Shown piece by piece: positions 1 through 5,489 of a stretch of 6,734 bases of DNA (positions are counted from its first letter, which is position 1; each line of letters starts with the position of its first letter). The notes below the pieces were generated by a model. The model saw only the letters and a program-made list of their open reading frames with translations, had not been told where the DNA came from and made no database searches. Made by a program: the position numbers and the translations under genes. Origin of the DNA: an uncultured Massilia sp. GTDB lineage: Bacteria > Pseudomonadota > Gammaproteobacteria > Burkholderiales > Burkholderiaceae. The stretch is from assembly GCA_946886065.1 (NCBI GenBank), contig CAMPHU010000236.1, forward strand, positions 1 to 6,734, written 5' to 3'.

Positions 1-1179
1 GTCCGGGTTGTCGTGGTCGAGCCTTAGCAGGAGCTCGTGGGAGAAGATCTGCAGGCTGGCCTTGCCGATCCAGGTGCCGTCGGGCTGGGACATCCAGTCG
101 TTCTCGTTCATCCGGAACTCGTCGCGGATCTCGCCCACCATCGCCCCCAGCAGGTTGTCGAGCGTGATGAAGCCGACCGGGCGCTTGCCCTTTTCGCCGA
201 TCAGGGCGAAGTGCGGCGCGCCGCTGCGGAAACGCCGGAAGATGTCCTGGGCCGGGGTGCGCGCCGCGATCGTCTCCACCGGGCGCAGGAACTGGGTCAG
301 GTCGGTGACGGCGCGGCCGGCCTGCAGGGCGAAGTACAGGTCTTTCAGGTGGATCACGCCCAGCACCTCTTCGCCGTCCTGGTCGAAGTAGGGATAGCGC
401 GAGAAGCGGTTGCGGCGCACCGTCTCCAGGTTCTGCTCCAGGCTGCGGCTGGCGTACAGCGCGCTCACCTCGTTAATCGGGCGCATCAGGTCCGACACCG
501 CCAGCTGGCTGAAGTCGAGCGACTGCGCCAGGATGTTGCGCTCGTCGTGGGTGAACTTGCCGTCCGGGCCGCCCTTGCTTTCTCCTGCGCTGGTGCTGGT
601 GTTGGTGCGCAGAATGAGCTTCAACTCTTCGGTCGAATAATGGGTGTCGTGGCTGCCCGCGCCGGCCAGGCCGGCCAGGCGCAGCACCATGTTGGCGCTG
701 GCGTTGAGCAGCCAGATCGCCGGATACATCGACCAGTAGAAGGCGTACAGCGGCAGGGCGCACCACAGCGCCACCGATTCCGGCACGCGGATCGCCAGCG
801 TTTTCGGGGCCAGCTCGCCCACCACGATGTGCAGGAAAGAGATCACCGAGAAGGCGATGACGAAGGATACGCCGTGGATGACTTCCGGCGAGGTGACGCC
901 CGCCAGGGCGAACAGGGGTTCGAGCAGCCTGGCGAAGGCCGGCTCGCCGACCCAGCCCAGGCCCAGGGAGGCGAGGGTGATGCCCAGCTGGCAGGCCGAC
1001 AGGTAGGCGTCGAGCTGGCCGTGCACCTTGGCCAGGATGCGCCCGCGCAGCCCCGCCGTCTTGGCGATGGCCCGGACACGGGTCTTGCGCAACGTGACGA
1101 TGCCGAATTCGGCCGCCACGAAGAAGCCGTTCAGCGCCACCAGGAAGAGCGCAAGAACGACGAATAGAAGGTTTTCCAT
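1..1179 (-). CDS. CNNM/CorC-HlyC family transporter-like membrane protein (3' end cut by window edge)
   Basis: The minus-strand frame is open from ATG at 1179 to the left edge without a stop, giving 393 residues. Family members are usually about 420-450, so only the C-terminal tip is missing. Residues 1 to about 190 form a CNNM (DUF21) membrane domain. It begins with a hydrophobic helix at about 3-25 containing ALNGFFVAAEF and has the conserved VVGELAPKTLAIR stretch at about 119-131. A pair of CBS domains follows at about 220-350 (the first begins near SDLMRP, the second includes GFITLDNLLG), then the start of the CorC_HlyC domain from about 360. Relatives are implicated in Mg2+/Co2+ handling; 'hemolysin' in older annotations is a name only. 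No clear Shine-Dalgarno precedes the ATG, but the start falls exactly at the first membrane helix. The gene lies 54 bp behind the NhaR-like gene with no terminator between, so cotranscription is likely. The transported ion cannot be read from the sequence. Confidence 0.93.
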   Translation of the reverse strand, partial: MENLLFVVLALFLVALNGFFVAAEFGIVTLRKTRVRAIAKTAGLRGRILAKVHGQLDAYLSACQLGITLASLGLGWVGEPAFARLLEPLFALAGVTSPEVIHGVSFVIAFSVISFLHIVVGELAPKTLAIRVPESVALWCALPLYAFYWSMYPAIWLLNASANMVLRLAGLAGAGSHDTHYSTEELKLILRTNTSTSAGESKGGPDGKFTHDERNILAQSLDFSQLAVSDLMRPINEVSALYASRSLEQNLETVRRNRFSRYPYFDQDGEEVLGVIHLKDLYFALQAGRAVTDLTQFLRPVETIAARTPAQDIFRRFRSGAPHFALIGEKGKRPVGFITLDNLLGAMVGEIRDEFRMNENDWMSQPDGTWIGKASLQIFSHELLLRLDHDNPD

Positions 1180-1233
1180 AAACGTGAAGAGTTAACAAAA
1201 GGCAAAGCCGCCACCATTGTACCGCTCAATGGC

Positions 1234-2142
1234 TCAAGCGTTCGCCAGCGCGCCCCCGTGCACGGCATTGAGGATGGCTTCGACCGCCGGATGCTTGATC
1301 TTGCGTTCGTTGGAGATCGCGTAGAAGTGCTCGCGCACCTCGGGCACCCGGCCGACCAGGGCGGCGCCGAGCTGGATCTCGATCTCGGCGGCCGGCGCGG
1401 CGGGGGTGAAGAACAGGCCCAGCCCACGCCGCCCGAAGGTGTTGAGCAGGGCGTTGTCCTCGAATTCGCCGGCCACGTCGGGATGGATGCCGTGGCGTTC
1501 GAACCAGGCGTCGATCTTGCCGCGCAGGGCGGTGTCGCGGGTGGGCAGCAGGAAGGGGGCGCCGTGCAGCGAGCGGGGGAAGCCTTCCCGGTAGCTGTCG
1601 GCCAGGCGCGGGGCGCCGACCACGAACATCTCGCTTTCCGACAGCAGGTGGCTGAACACGCGCAAGGTGGTGCCGGTGGGCACGGCGCGGTCGGTCAGCA
1701 CCACGTCGAGCTTGTGGAGCGCCAGGTCGCCGAGAAGCGCCTCATACTGGTCTTCGTAGCACACCAGCCGGACCTGTTTGTCGAGCTGGGTCGTGACTTC
1801 CAGCAGGCGGTAGGCGGTGAACTTGGGCAGCGAGTCCGAAATGCCGACCGTCAGGCGCAGGCGCGAGCTGCCGGATTCGTCCAGCGCTTCCTGCATCTGC
1901 TCGCCCAGCAGGAAGATCTGGTCCGCGTAGGAAAGGACCAGGCGCCCGGCTTCGGTCAGGCTCAGGCGCCGGCCTTGCTGGGTGAACAAGGCCTTGCCGA
2001 AAGACTGTTCGAGCAAGGCCAGCTGGGTGCTGACGGTCTGGATGGCCAGGCCGAGGCGCTCGGCGGCGCGGGTAATGCTGCCTTCCTTGGCCACCACCCA
2101 GAAGTAATGCAGGTGGCGGAAATTGGGTGGCGTATTTTTCAT
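1234..2142 (-). CDS. nhaR: LysR-type transcriptional regulator, NhaR-like
   Basis: A 302-residue protein of normal LysR length. An N-terminal winged helix-turn-helix spans about 8-67 (LHYFWVVAKEGSITRAAERL, then TVSTQLALLEQSFG), and the effector-binding domain runs from about 95 to the end. Several stretches match what I recall of E. coli NhaR: HLHYFW near the N-terminus, LALHKLDVVLTD (about 140-151), the GEFEDNALLNTFG region (about 225-237) and the C-terminal ERKIKHPAVEAI (about 279-290). NhaR is a cytoplasmic activator of Na+-responsive genes in E. coli, but no antiporter gene is present here. I chose ATG at 2142. An in-frame TTG at 2199 would add 19 residues, but it lies inside the probable -35 box and lacks family similarity. 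No good ribosome binding site is seen before 2142. The gene is divergent from the TerC-like gene and upstream of the CorC-like gene. LysR identity is near certain; equivalence with E. coli NhaR in function is not. Confidence 0.9.
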   Translation of the reverse strand: MKNTPPNFRHLHYFWVVAKEGSITRAAERLGLAIQTVSTQLALLEQSFGKALFTQQGRRLSLTEAGRLVLSYADQIFLLGEQMQEALDESGSSRLRLTVGISDSLPKFTAYRLLEVTTQLDKQVRLVCYEDQYEALLGDLALHKLDVVLTDRAVPTGTTLRVFSHLLSESEMFVVGAPRLADSYREGFPRSLHGAPFLLPTRDTALRGKIDAWFERHGIHPDVAGEFEDNALLNTFGRRGLGLFFTPAAPAAEIEIQLGAALVGRVPEVREHFYAISNERKIKHPAVEAILNAVHGGALANA

Positions 2143-2249
2143 GTTTCTGTTTTTACGAAGTAATTCTTCGATTATCTTCGCTTTTTCATGAAGTTGCAAA
2201 AGCCTACACTACGTCCACACTATTTTTATATTCAACGGGAGAAAAACCA
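2143..2249. promoter_or_regulatory. Divergent AT-rich control region between nhaR-like and TerC-like genes
   Basis: This 107-bp gap is clearly richer in A+T than the flanking genes, as expected for back-to-back promoters. It contains the minus-strand promoter described separately. It also has evenly spaced CGAAG/CTTCG elements at 2156, 2166 and 2176, and a near-perfect direct repeat CTACACTA (2204-2211) / CCACACTA (2215-2222). For the TerC-like gene, TATTTT (2221-2226) and TATATT (2227-2232) are possible -10 hexamers, but neither has a convincing -35. That promoter may therefore need an activator, which would suit LysR-type control. The TerC-like ribosome binding site GGGAG lies at 2238-2242. 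Confidence 0.5.
2171..2199 (-). promoter_or_regulatory. Probable sigma70-type promoter of the nhaR-like gene
   Basis: On the minus strand, TTGCAA (2199-2194) is followed after a 17-base spacer by GATAAT (2176-2171). These match the -35 and -10 consensus at 4 of 6 and 5 of 6 positions, with ideal spacing. Transcription would start near 2164, leaving a leader of about 22 nt before the ATG at 2142. The hexamer TTGCAA is its own reverse complement, so it could in principle also serve the divergent gene, but no -10 at normal spacing is seen on the plus strand. The promoter is inferred from sequence only. Confidence 0.55.
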
Positions 2250-3317
2250 ATGAAGCATTTCACCGGGTCATTCATCGTGACCTTCATCTGTCTGGCGCTC
2301 GCGGGCTGGTGGGGCTATGAGCACAGCGGCGTGGCCGGCGCGATGACCGCGATCGGTATCGCGGCCATCCTGTCGATCATGGAAGTCTCGCTGTCCTTCG
2401 ACAACGCCGTGGTCAACGCCTCGGTGCTCAAGGGCTGGGACGAGTTCTGGCTCAAGCTGTTCCTGGGTCTGGGCATGATCATCGCCGTGTTCGGCATGCG
2501 CCTCGTGTTCCCGCTGGTCATCGTCGCCGTGGCGGCCGACCTGGGCATGATGGACGTGTGGAACCTGGCGCTGTCGGATCCCAAGGCATTCTCGTCGCAC
2601 CTGACCAACCACCACGCGGAAGTGGCGGCCTTCGGCGGCATGTTCCTGCTGCTGGTGTTCCTGAACTTCCTGCTGGATGACGAGAAGGAAGTCCACTGGC
2701 TGGGCAACATCGAGCGCAAGCTGGGTTCGCTGGGCAAGGTGTCCTCGATCGCGGTGATGATCTCGCTCGCGGCTCTGCTGTTCAGCTCGACCTTCGTCGA
2801 GGAAGCCCAGAAGATGGTGGTCCTGGTGGCCGGCCTGTGGGGCATCCTGGTCTACGTCGGCGTGGACATGATCTCCAGCCTGCTGGAGAAGGAAGAAGAA
2901 GAAGGCGGCAACGTCGGCGACATGGTCAAGCGCGGCGGTATCGGCGGCTTCCTGTACCTCGAAGTGCTGGATGCATCGTTCAGCTTCGACGGCGTGATCG
3001 GCGCCTTCGCGATCACCACCGACGTCGTGATCATCATGCTGGGCCTGGCGATCGGCGCGATGTTCGTGCGTTCGATGACCGTGTTCCTGGTCAAGAAGGG
3101 CACGCTGGACGAGTTCGTATACCTGGAGCACGGCGCGCACTATGCGATCGGTATCCTGGCCCTGATCATGCTGGCGAGTATGAAGTTCCACGTGCCCGAG
3201 CTGGTGACCGGCCTGACCGGCGTGGCCTTCATTGTCGCCTCGCTGTGGAGCTCGATCCGCTACAAGAAGCAGCAGGCCGCGCTGGAAGCCAGCGGCGCCG
3301 ACAAGGTCCCGGCCTAA
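2250..3317 (+). CDS. TerC-superfamily integral membrane protein, DUF475 type
   Basis: A 355-residue polytopic membrane protein with about eight to ten hydrophobic segments. It has two related acidic motifs placed far apart: EVSLSFDNAVVNAS (45-58) and EVLDASFSFDGVIGAFAIT (238-256). Paired FDN/FDG motifs inside membrane helices are the hallmark of the TerC superfamily, where the acidic residues are thought to bind metal ions. The length and the SFDG form of the second motif point to the DUF475 branch rather than classical TerC. A cytosolic-looking charged loop with EKEEEE lies at 213-218, and the C-terminal tail is hydrophilic. I chose ATG at 2250 because GGGAG sits 7 bp upstream; the frame is open further upstream to 2127, but that would run through the divergent promoter. 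The gene opens the Ter module and lies 119 bp before the TerD-like gene. Tellurite resistance or Mn2+ handling is known for relatives but cannot be claimed here. The nature of the substrate is unknown. Confidence 0.9.
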   Translation: MKHFTGSFIVTFICLALAGWWGYEHSGVAGAMTAIGIAAILSIMEVSLSFDNAVVNASVLKGWDEFWLKLFLGLGMIIAVFGMRLVFPLVIVAVAADLGMMDVWNLALSDPKAFSSHLTNHHAEVAAFGGMFLLLVFLNFLLDDEKEVHWLGNIERKLGSLGKVSSIAVMISLAALLFSSTFVEEAQKMVVLVAGLWGILVYVGVDMISSLLEKEEEEGGNVGDMVKRGGIGGFLYLEVLDASFSFDGVIGAFAITTDVVIIMLGLAIGAMFVRSMTVFLVKKGTLDEFVYLEHGAHYAIGILALIMLASMKFHVPELVTGLTGVAFIVASLWSSIRYKKQQAALEASGADKVPA

Positions 3318-3325
3318 GCAACAAA

Positions 3326-3348
3326 CGCGCCGTCCTCCGGACGGCGCG
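3326..3348 (+). terminator. Strong GC hairpin after the TerC-like gene, without a U-tract
   Basis: A perfect 10-bp stem (CGCGCCGTCC, 3326-3335, with GGACGGCGCG, 3339-3348) closes a 3-base TCC loop (or nine pairs around a 5-base loop), 8 bp past the stop codon. It is followed by GCAAGAACCCC rather than a T run, so it is a poor intrinsic terminator on the plus strand. It could instead protect the 3' end of the upstream message, mark an RNA processing site, or allow partial readthrough into the TerD-like gene. Confidence 0.5.
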
Positions 3349-3436
3349 GCAAGAACCCCGGCGAGCGGCAGAACACCAGCTCGCTGCGGTAGTACCCAGG
3401 TGTTCACATGCAGTCTTACTTTAGGAGATACACATC

Positions 3437-4012
3437 ATGGCAATCAGTCTGCAAAAAGGCGGCAACGTCAACCTGTCGAAGGAAGCTCCCGGCCTGACCC
3501 AGCTGAAGGTCGGCCTCGGCTGGGACACGCGCGCCACCGATGGTGCAGCCTTCGACCTCGACGGCGCCGTGTTTCTGCTGAACTCGTCCGGCAAGGTCCG
3601 CTCGGACAGCGATTTCATCTTCTATAACAACCTGAAGTCGTCTGACGGTTCGGTCGTGCACTCCGGCGACAACCGCACCGGCGAAGGCGAAGGCGACGAT
3701 GAAACCGTCTCGATCGACCTGACCAAGGTTCCGGCCGATGTCGACAAGGTGGTGCTGGGCGTGACCATCCACGACGCCGAAAGCCGCCGCCAGAACTTCG
3801 GCATGGTCGGCAAGGCCTTTATCCGCTGCATCAACGCCGGCAACAACCAGGAAATCGCCCGCTACGACCTGTCGGAAGACAGCTCGACCGAAGGCGCGAT
3901 GATCTTCGGCGAGGTGTACCGCAACGGCGCCGACTGGAAGTTCCGCGCGATCGGCCAGGGTTTCGCCGGCGGCCTCGGTCCGCTCGCCCGCAACTACGGC
4001 GTCAACGTGTAA
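3437..4012 (+). CDS. terD: TerD-domain calcium-binding stress protein (TerD-like)
   Basis: A 191-residue single-domain TerD protein of standard family length. It starts [19 protein letters not shown] and carries the family signature VGLGWD (25-30), the acidic FDLDG (39-43), [14 protein letters not shown] (60-73) and [12 protein letters not shown] (78-89). It ends in the conserved [22 protein letters not shown] (159-180). The [13 protein letters not shown] stretch is most like TerD, while the tail [11 protein letters not shown] also recalls TerE, so the paralog name is a best fit. TerD domains are soluble beta-sandwich proteins shown in relatives to bind Ca2+ through these acidic loops. They act with TerC-type membrane proteins in tellurite, phage and other stress phenotypes. 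A good ribosome binding site (TAGGAGA, 3422-3428) fixes the start. Position 43 is Gly, where the second TerD-domain protein of this cluster and other relatives have Ala (DLDAS). Confidence 0.93.
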   Translation: MAISLQKGGNVNLSKEAPGLTQLKVGLGWDTRATDGAAFDLDGAVFLLNSSGKVRSDSDFIFYNNLKSSDGSVVHSGDNRTGEGEGDDETVSIDLTKVPADVDKVVLGVTIHDAESRRQNFGMVGKAFIRCINAGNNQEIARYDLSEDSSTEGAMIFGEVYRNGADWKFRAIGQGFAGGLGPLARNYGVNV

Positions 4013-4036
4013 CTACTTACAGAATCATTCACAGGC

Positions 4037-4062
4037 GGCGGCTCCGCAAGGAGCCGCCTTTT
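4037..4062 (+). terminator. Terminator-like hairpin directly before the AIM24 ribosome binding site
   Basis: A perfect 9-bp stem (GGCGGCTCC, 4037-4045, with GGAGCCGCC, 4050-4058) closes a GCAA (GNRA) tetraloop and is followed by TTTT (4059-4062). The ribosome binding site GAAAGGA begins at 4063. The short T run suggests partial rather than complete termination. Because there is no space for a promoter between this hairpin and the AIM24 start at 4078, the downstream genes must rely on readthrough, or on a promoter inside terD. Confidence 0.65.
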
Positions 4063-4077
4063 GAAAGGAAGTCCACC

Positions 4078-4776
4078 ATGCCAGTATTTACCGTGACCGG
4101 GGATGTCGATCCCTTTCTCCACGTGTCGATGCGCCGCGGCGAGACCATCTACTGCGAATCCGACGCGATGGTGATGATGGAATCGACGCTCGACCTGAAG
4201 GGCAAGATGAAGGGCGGCCTGGGCAGCGCCCTGATGCGCACCTTCGCCAACGGCGAGTCCTTCTTCCAGCAGCATATCGAGGCCACGCGCGGCGACGGCG
4301 ACTGCCTGCTGTCGCCGACCCTGCCGGGCGCGATGCAGATCGTCGACTGCGGCCCGAACCAGTACATCATCAGCGACGGCGCCTTCGTTGCGGCCGGCTC
4401 CGGCGTGGACCTGAAGGTGCGCACCCAGAACGTCGGCAACGCCCTGTTCGCGCAGAGCGGCGGTTTCTTCGTGACCGAGACCACCGGCAGCGGCCAGGTG
4501 GTGGTGTCGGGCTTCGGCTCGATGTCCGTGCTCGATGTGGAGCCGGGCAAGGACGCCATCATCGACAACGCCCACGTGGTGTGCTGGGACAGCACCCTGC
4601 GTTACGAGATCTCGATCACGACCGGCACCAGCGGCGGCTTCCTGGGCAACCTGATCAACAGCCAGACCAGCGGCGAAGGCATGGTGCTGCGCTTCTCGGG
4701 CAAAGGCAAGGTCTATGTGTGCTCGCGCAACCGCAATGCCTTCAAGGCCTGGATGCAGCAGCCGCAGCGCGGCTAA
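4078..4776 (+). CDS. AIM24 / TIGR00266-family protein
   Basis: A 232-residue protein with no signal peptide or membrane helix, so probably cytoplasmic or peripherally membrane-associated. Family features include the early IYCESDAMVMMES (24-36), the glycine-rich LGSALMRTFANGESFF (48-63), the central PNQYIISDGAFVA (93-105) and the C-terminal GEGMVLRFSGKGKVYVCSRN (199-218) followed by AFKAWM. This matches the AIM24 family (formerly DUF124), predicted to form repeated beta-rich barrels. In yeast, Aim24 is a mitochondrial inner-membrane organising factor; the bacterial role is unknown and I do not assign one. Ribosome binding site GAAAGGA (4063-4069) lies 8 bp before the ATG. It sits between two TerD-domain genes in the same direction, with only 17 bp to the next gene, so it is very likely part of the Ter module. 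Family placement is firm, function is not. Confidence 0.88.
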   Translation: MPVFTVTGDVDPFLHVSMRRGETIYCESDAMVMMESTLDLKGKMKGGLGSALMRTFANGESFFQQHIEATRGDGDCLLSPTLPGAMQIVDCGPNQYIISDGAFVAAGSGVDLKVRTQNVGNALFAQSGGFFVTETTGSGQVVVSGFGSMSVLDVEPGKDAIIDNAHVVCWDSTLRYEISITTGTSGGFLGNLINSQTSGEGMVLRFSGKGKVYVCSRNRNAFKAWMQQPQRG

Positions 4777-4793
4777 CCAAGAAAGGATTCATC

Positions 4794-5378
4794 ATGGCAG
4801 TCAATTTGCAAAAAGGTCAGAAGATCTCGCTGGAGAAGGAAGCCGGCGGAGCGCTGAACCGTGTGACGATGGGCCTCGGCTGGGACGTGGCCAAGTCGAA
4901 GGGCTTCTTCGGCTTCGGCGGCGGCAAGTCGGAAAGCGTCGACCTGGACGCCTCGTGCGTGCTGTTCGACGAAGCCAACCGTCCGGTGGACGTGGTCTGG
5001 TTCCGCCAGCTCAAGAGCCGTGACGGCAGCATCAGCCACAGCGGCGACAACCGCACCGGCGCGGGCGACGGCGACGACGAGCAGATCGTGGTCGAGCTGA
5101 ACCGGGTGCCGGAAAGCGTCCGCTCGCTGGTGTTCACGGTGAACAGCTTCACCGGCCAGAACTTCTCGACCGTCGAGAACGCGTACTGCCGCCTGCTGAA
5201 CGCGTCGAACAACCAGGAAGTGGCGCGCTTCAACCTGTCGGTGCAGGGTTCGCACACGGCCCAGATCATGGCCAAGCTGTACCGCCACAACGGCGAATGG
5301 AAGATGCATGCGATCGGCGAGAACGGCGTCGGCCGCACCTTCGACGACCTGATGCCGCAGATCGTGCCGCACCTGTAA
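4794..5378 (+). CDS. terZ: TerD-domain calcium-binding stress protein (TerZ-like)
   Basis: A 194-residue TerD-domain protein, paralogous to the one at 3437-4012. Features most like TerZ are NRVTMGLGWD (22-31), the glycine-rich loop KGFFGFGGGKSES (36-48), DLDASCVLFDE (50-60), the VVWFRQLKSRDGS stretch (67-79) and FTVNSFTGQNFSTVENAYCRL (114-134). The Ca2+-loop candidate [16 protein letters not shown] (81-96) is intact. It ends with RTFDDLMPQIVPHL instead of the TerD/TerE tail. I chose ATG at 4794 because the AAGAAAGGA ribosome binding site (4779-4787) is 6 bp upstream and the protein then begins at the family N-terminus, MAVNLQKGQ; the open frame further upstream to 4581 is a shadow of the AIM24 gene. 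It probably acts in the cytoplasm with the other TerD protein and the TerC-like membrane protein. It is the last gene of the module, ahead of a strong terminator. Confidence 0.92.
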   Translation: MAVNLQKGQKISLEKEAGGALNRVTMGLGWDVAKSKGFFGFGGGKSESVDLDASCVLFDEANRPVDVVWFRQLKSRDGSISHSGDNRTGAGDGDDEQIVVELNRVPESVRSLVFTVNSFTGQNFSTVENAYCRLLNASNNQEVARFNLSVQGSHTAQIMAKLYRHNGEWKMHAIGENGVGRTFDDLMPQIVPHL

Positions 5379-5381
5379 TAC

Positions 5382-5409
5382 CCCGTAGTACCCGTAGTAC
5401 CTGTACTAC
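5382..5409. repeat. GTAGTAC repeat cluster downstream of terZ
   Basis: Two tandem 9-bp units CCCGTAGTA (5382-5390, 5391-5399) are followed by an inverted pair, GTAGTAC (5394-5400) and GTACTAC (5403-5409), separated by CT. The inverted pair could fold into a short hairpin ahead of the true terminator. The same heptamer occurs as GTAGTACCC at 3389-3397, in front of terD. Confidence 0.6.
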
Positions 5410-5450
5410 CTGCTGTTGTGTTTTTGCTTTTGTAGTGTCTCCCGCCATTT

Positions 5451-5478
5451 GCCGGGGCTTCGCGCCCCGGCTTTTTTT
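5451..5478 (+). terminator. Rho-independent terminator of the Ter module
   Basis: GCCGGGGC (5451-5458) pairs with GCCCCGGC (5464-5471) around the 5-base loop TTCGC, giving an 8-bp stem. Seven T residues follow (5472-5478). It lies 72 bp past the terZ stop and 11 bp before the convergent ilvD stop. No matching A run precedes the stem, so it works mainly for plus-strand transcription. A T-rich tract at 5415-5432 lies upstream. Confidence 0.88.
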
Positions 5479-5489
5479 CGTCCCGGATT

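Noticed and set aside
661..680. Tandem GCCGGCCAG units
   Set aside because: They encode Leu-Ala-Gly repeats in a hydrophobic or linker part of the CorC-like protein and are explained by codon use in GC-rich DNA.
37..1167. Long plus-strand open frame of 376 codons opposite the CorC-like gene
   Set aside because: Its translation is low-complexity and rich in Arg, Gln, Ala and Gly, as expected for the opposite strand of a GC-rich gene. The minus-strand frame encodes a clear CNNM/CBS protein.
1224..1237. Direct repeat GCTCAA at 1224 and 1232 around the nhaR-like stop codon
   Set aside because: It is only six bases long, partly coding, and not associated with a credible promoter for the CorC-like gene.
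2143..2199. Upstream TTG start giving the NhaR-like protein 19 extra residues
   Set aside because: The TTG lies inside the likely -35 box, would lie outside the transcript, and the added residues have no family counterpart.
2127..2249. Upstream ATG (2127) extending the TerC-like protein by 41 residues
   Set aside because: It would start inside the divergent nhaR-like gene and cross its promoter. ATG 2250 has its own ribosome binding site and gives a sensible N-terminal helix.
2268..3407. Minus-strand open frame of 379 codons opposite the TerC-like gene
   Set aside because: Its product is dominated by His, Asp, Gln and Arg with no recognisable domain. The plus strand encodes a well-formed membrane protein with TerC-superfamily motifs.
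3408..3497. Short overlapping open frame (29 codons) starting just before terD
   Set aside because: It has no convincing ribosome binding site, and most of it is terD coding sequence in another frame. A leader-peptide role cannot be supported.
5382..5409. Possible start of a CRISPR-like or larger repeat array
   Set aside because: Units are 9 bp, adjacent, and only two in tandem, with no spacers and no cas genes.
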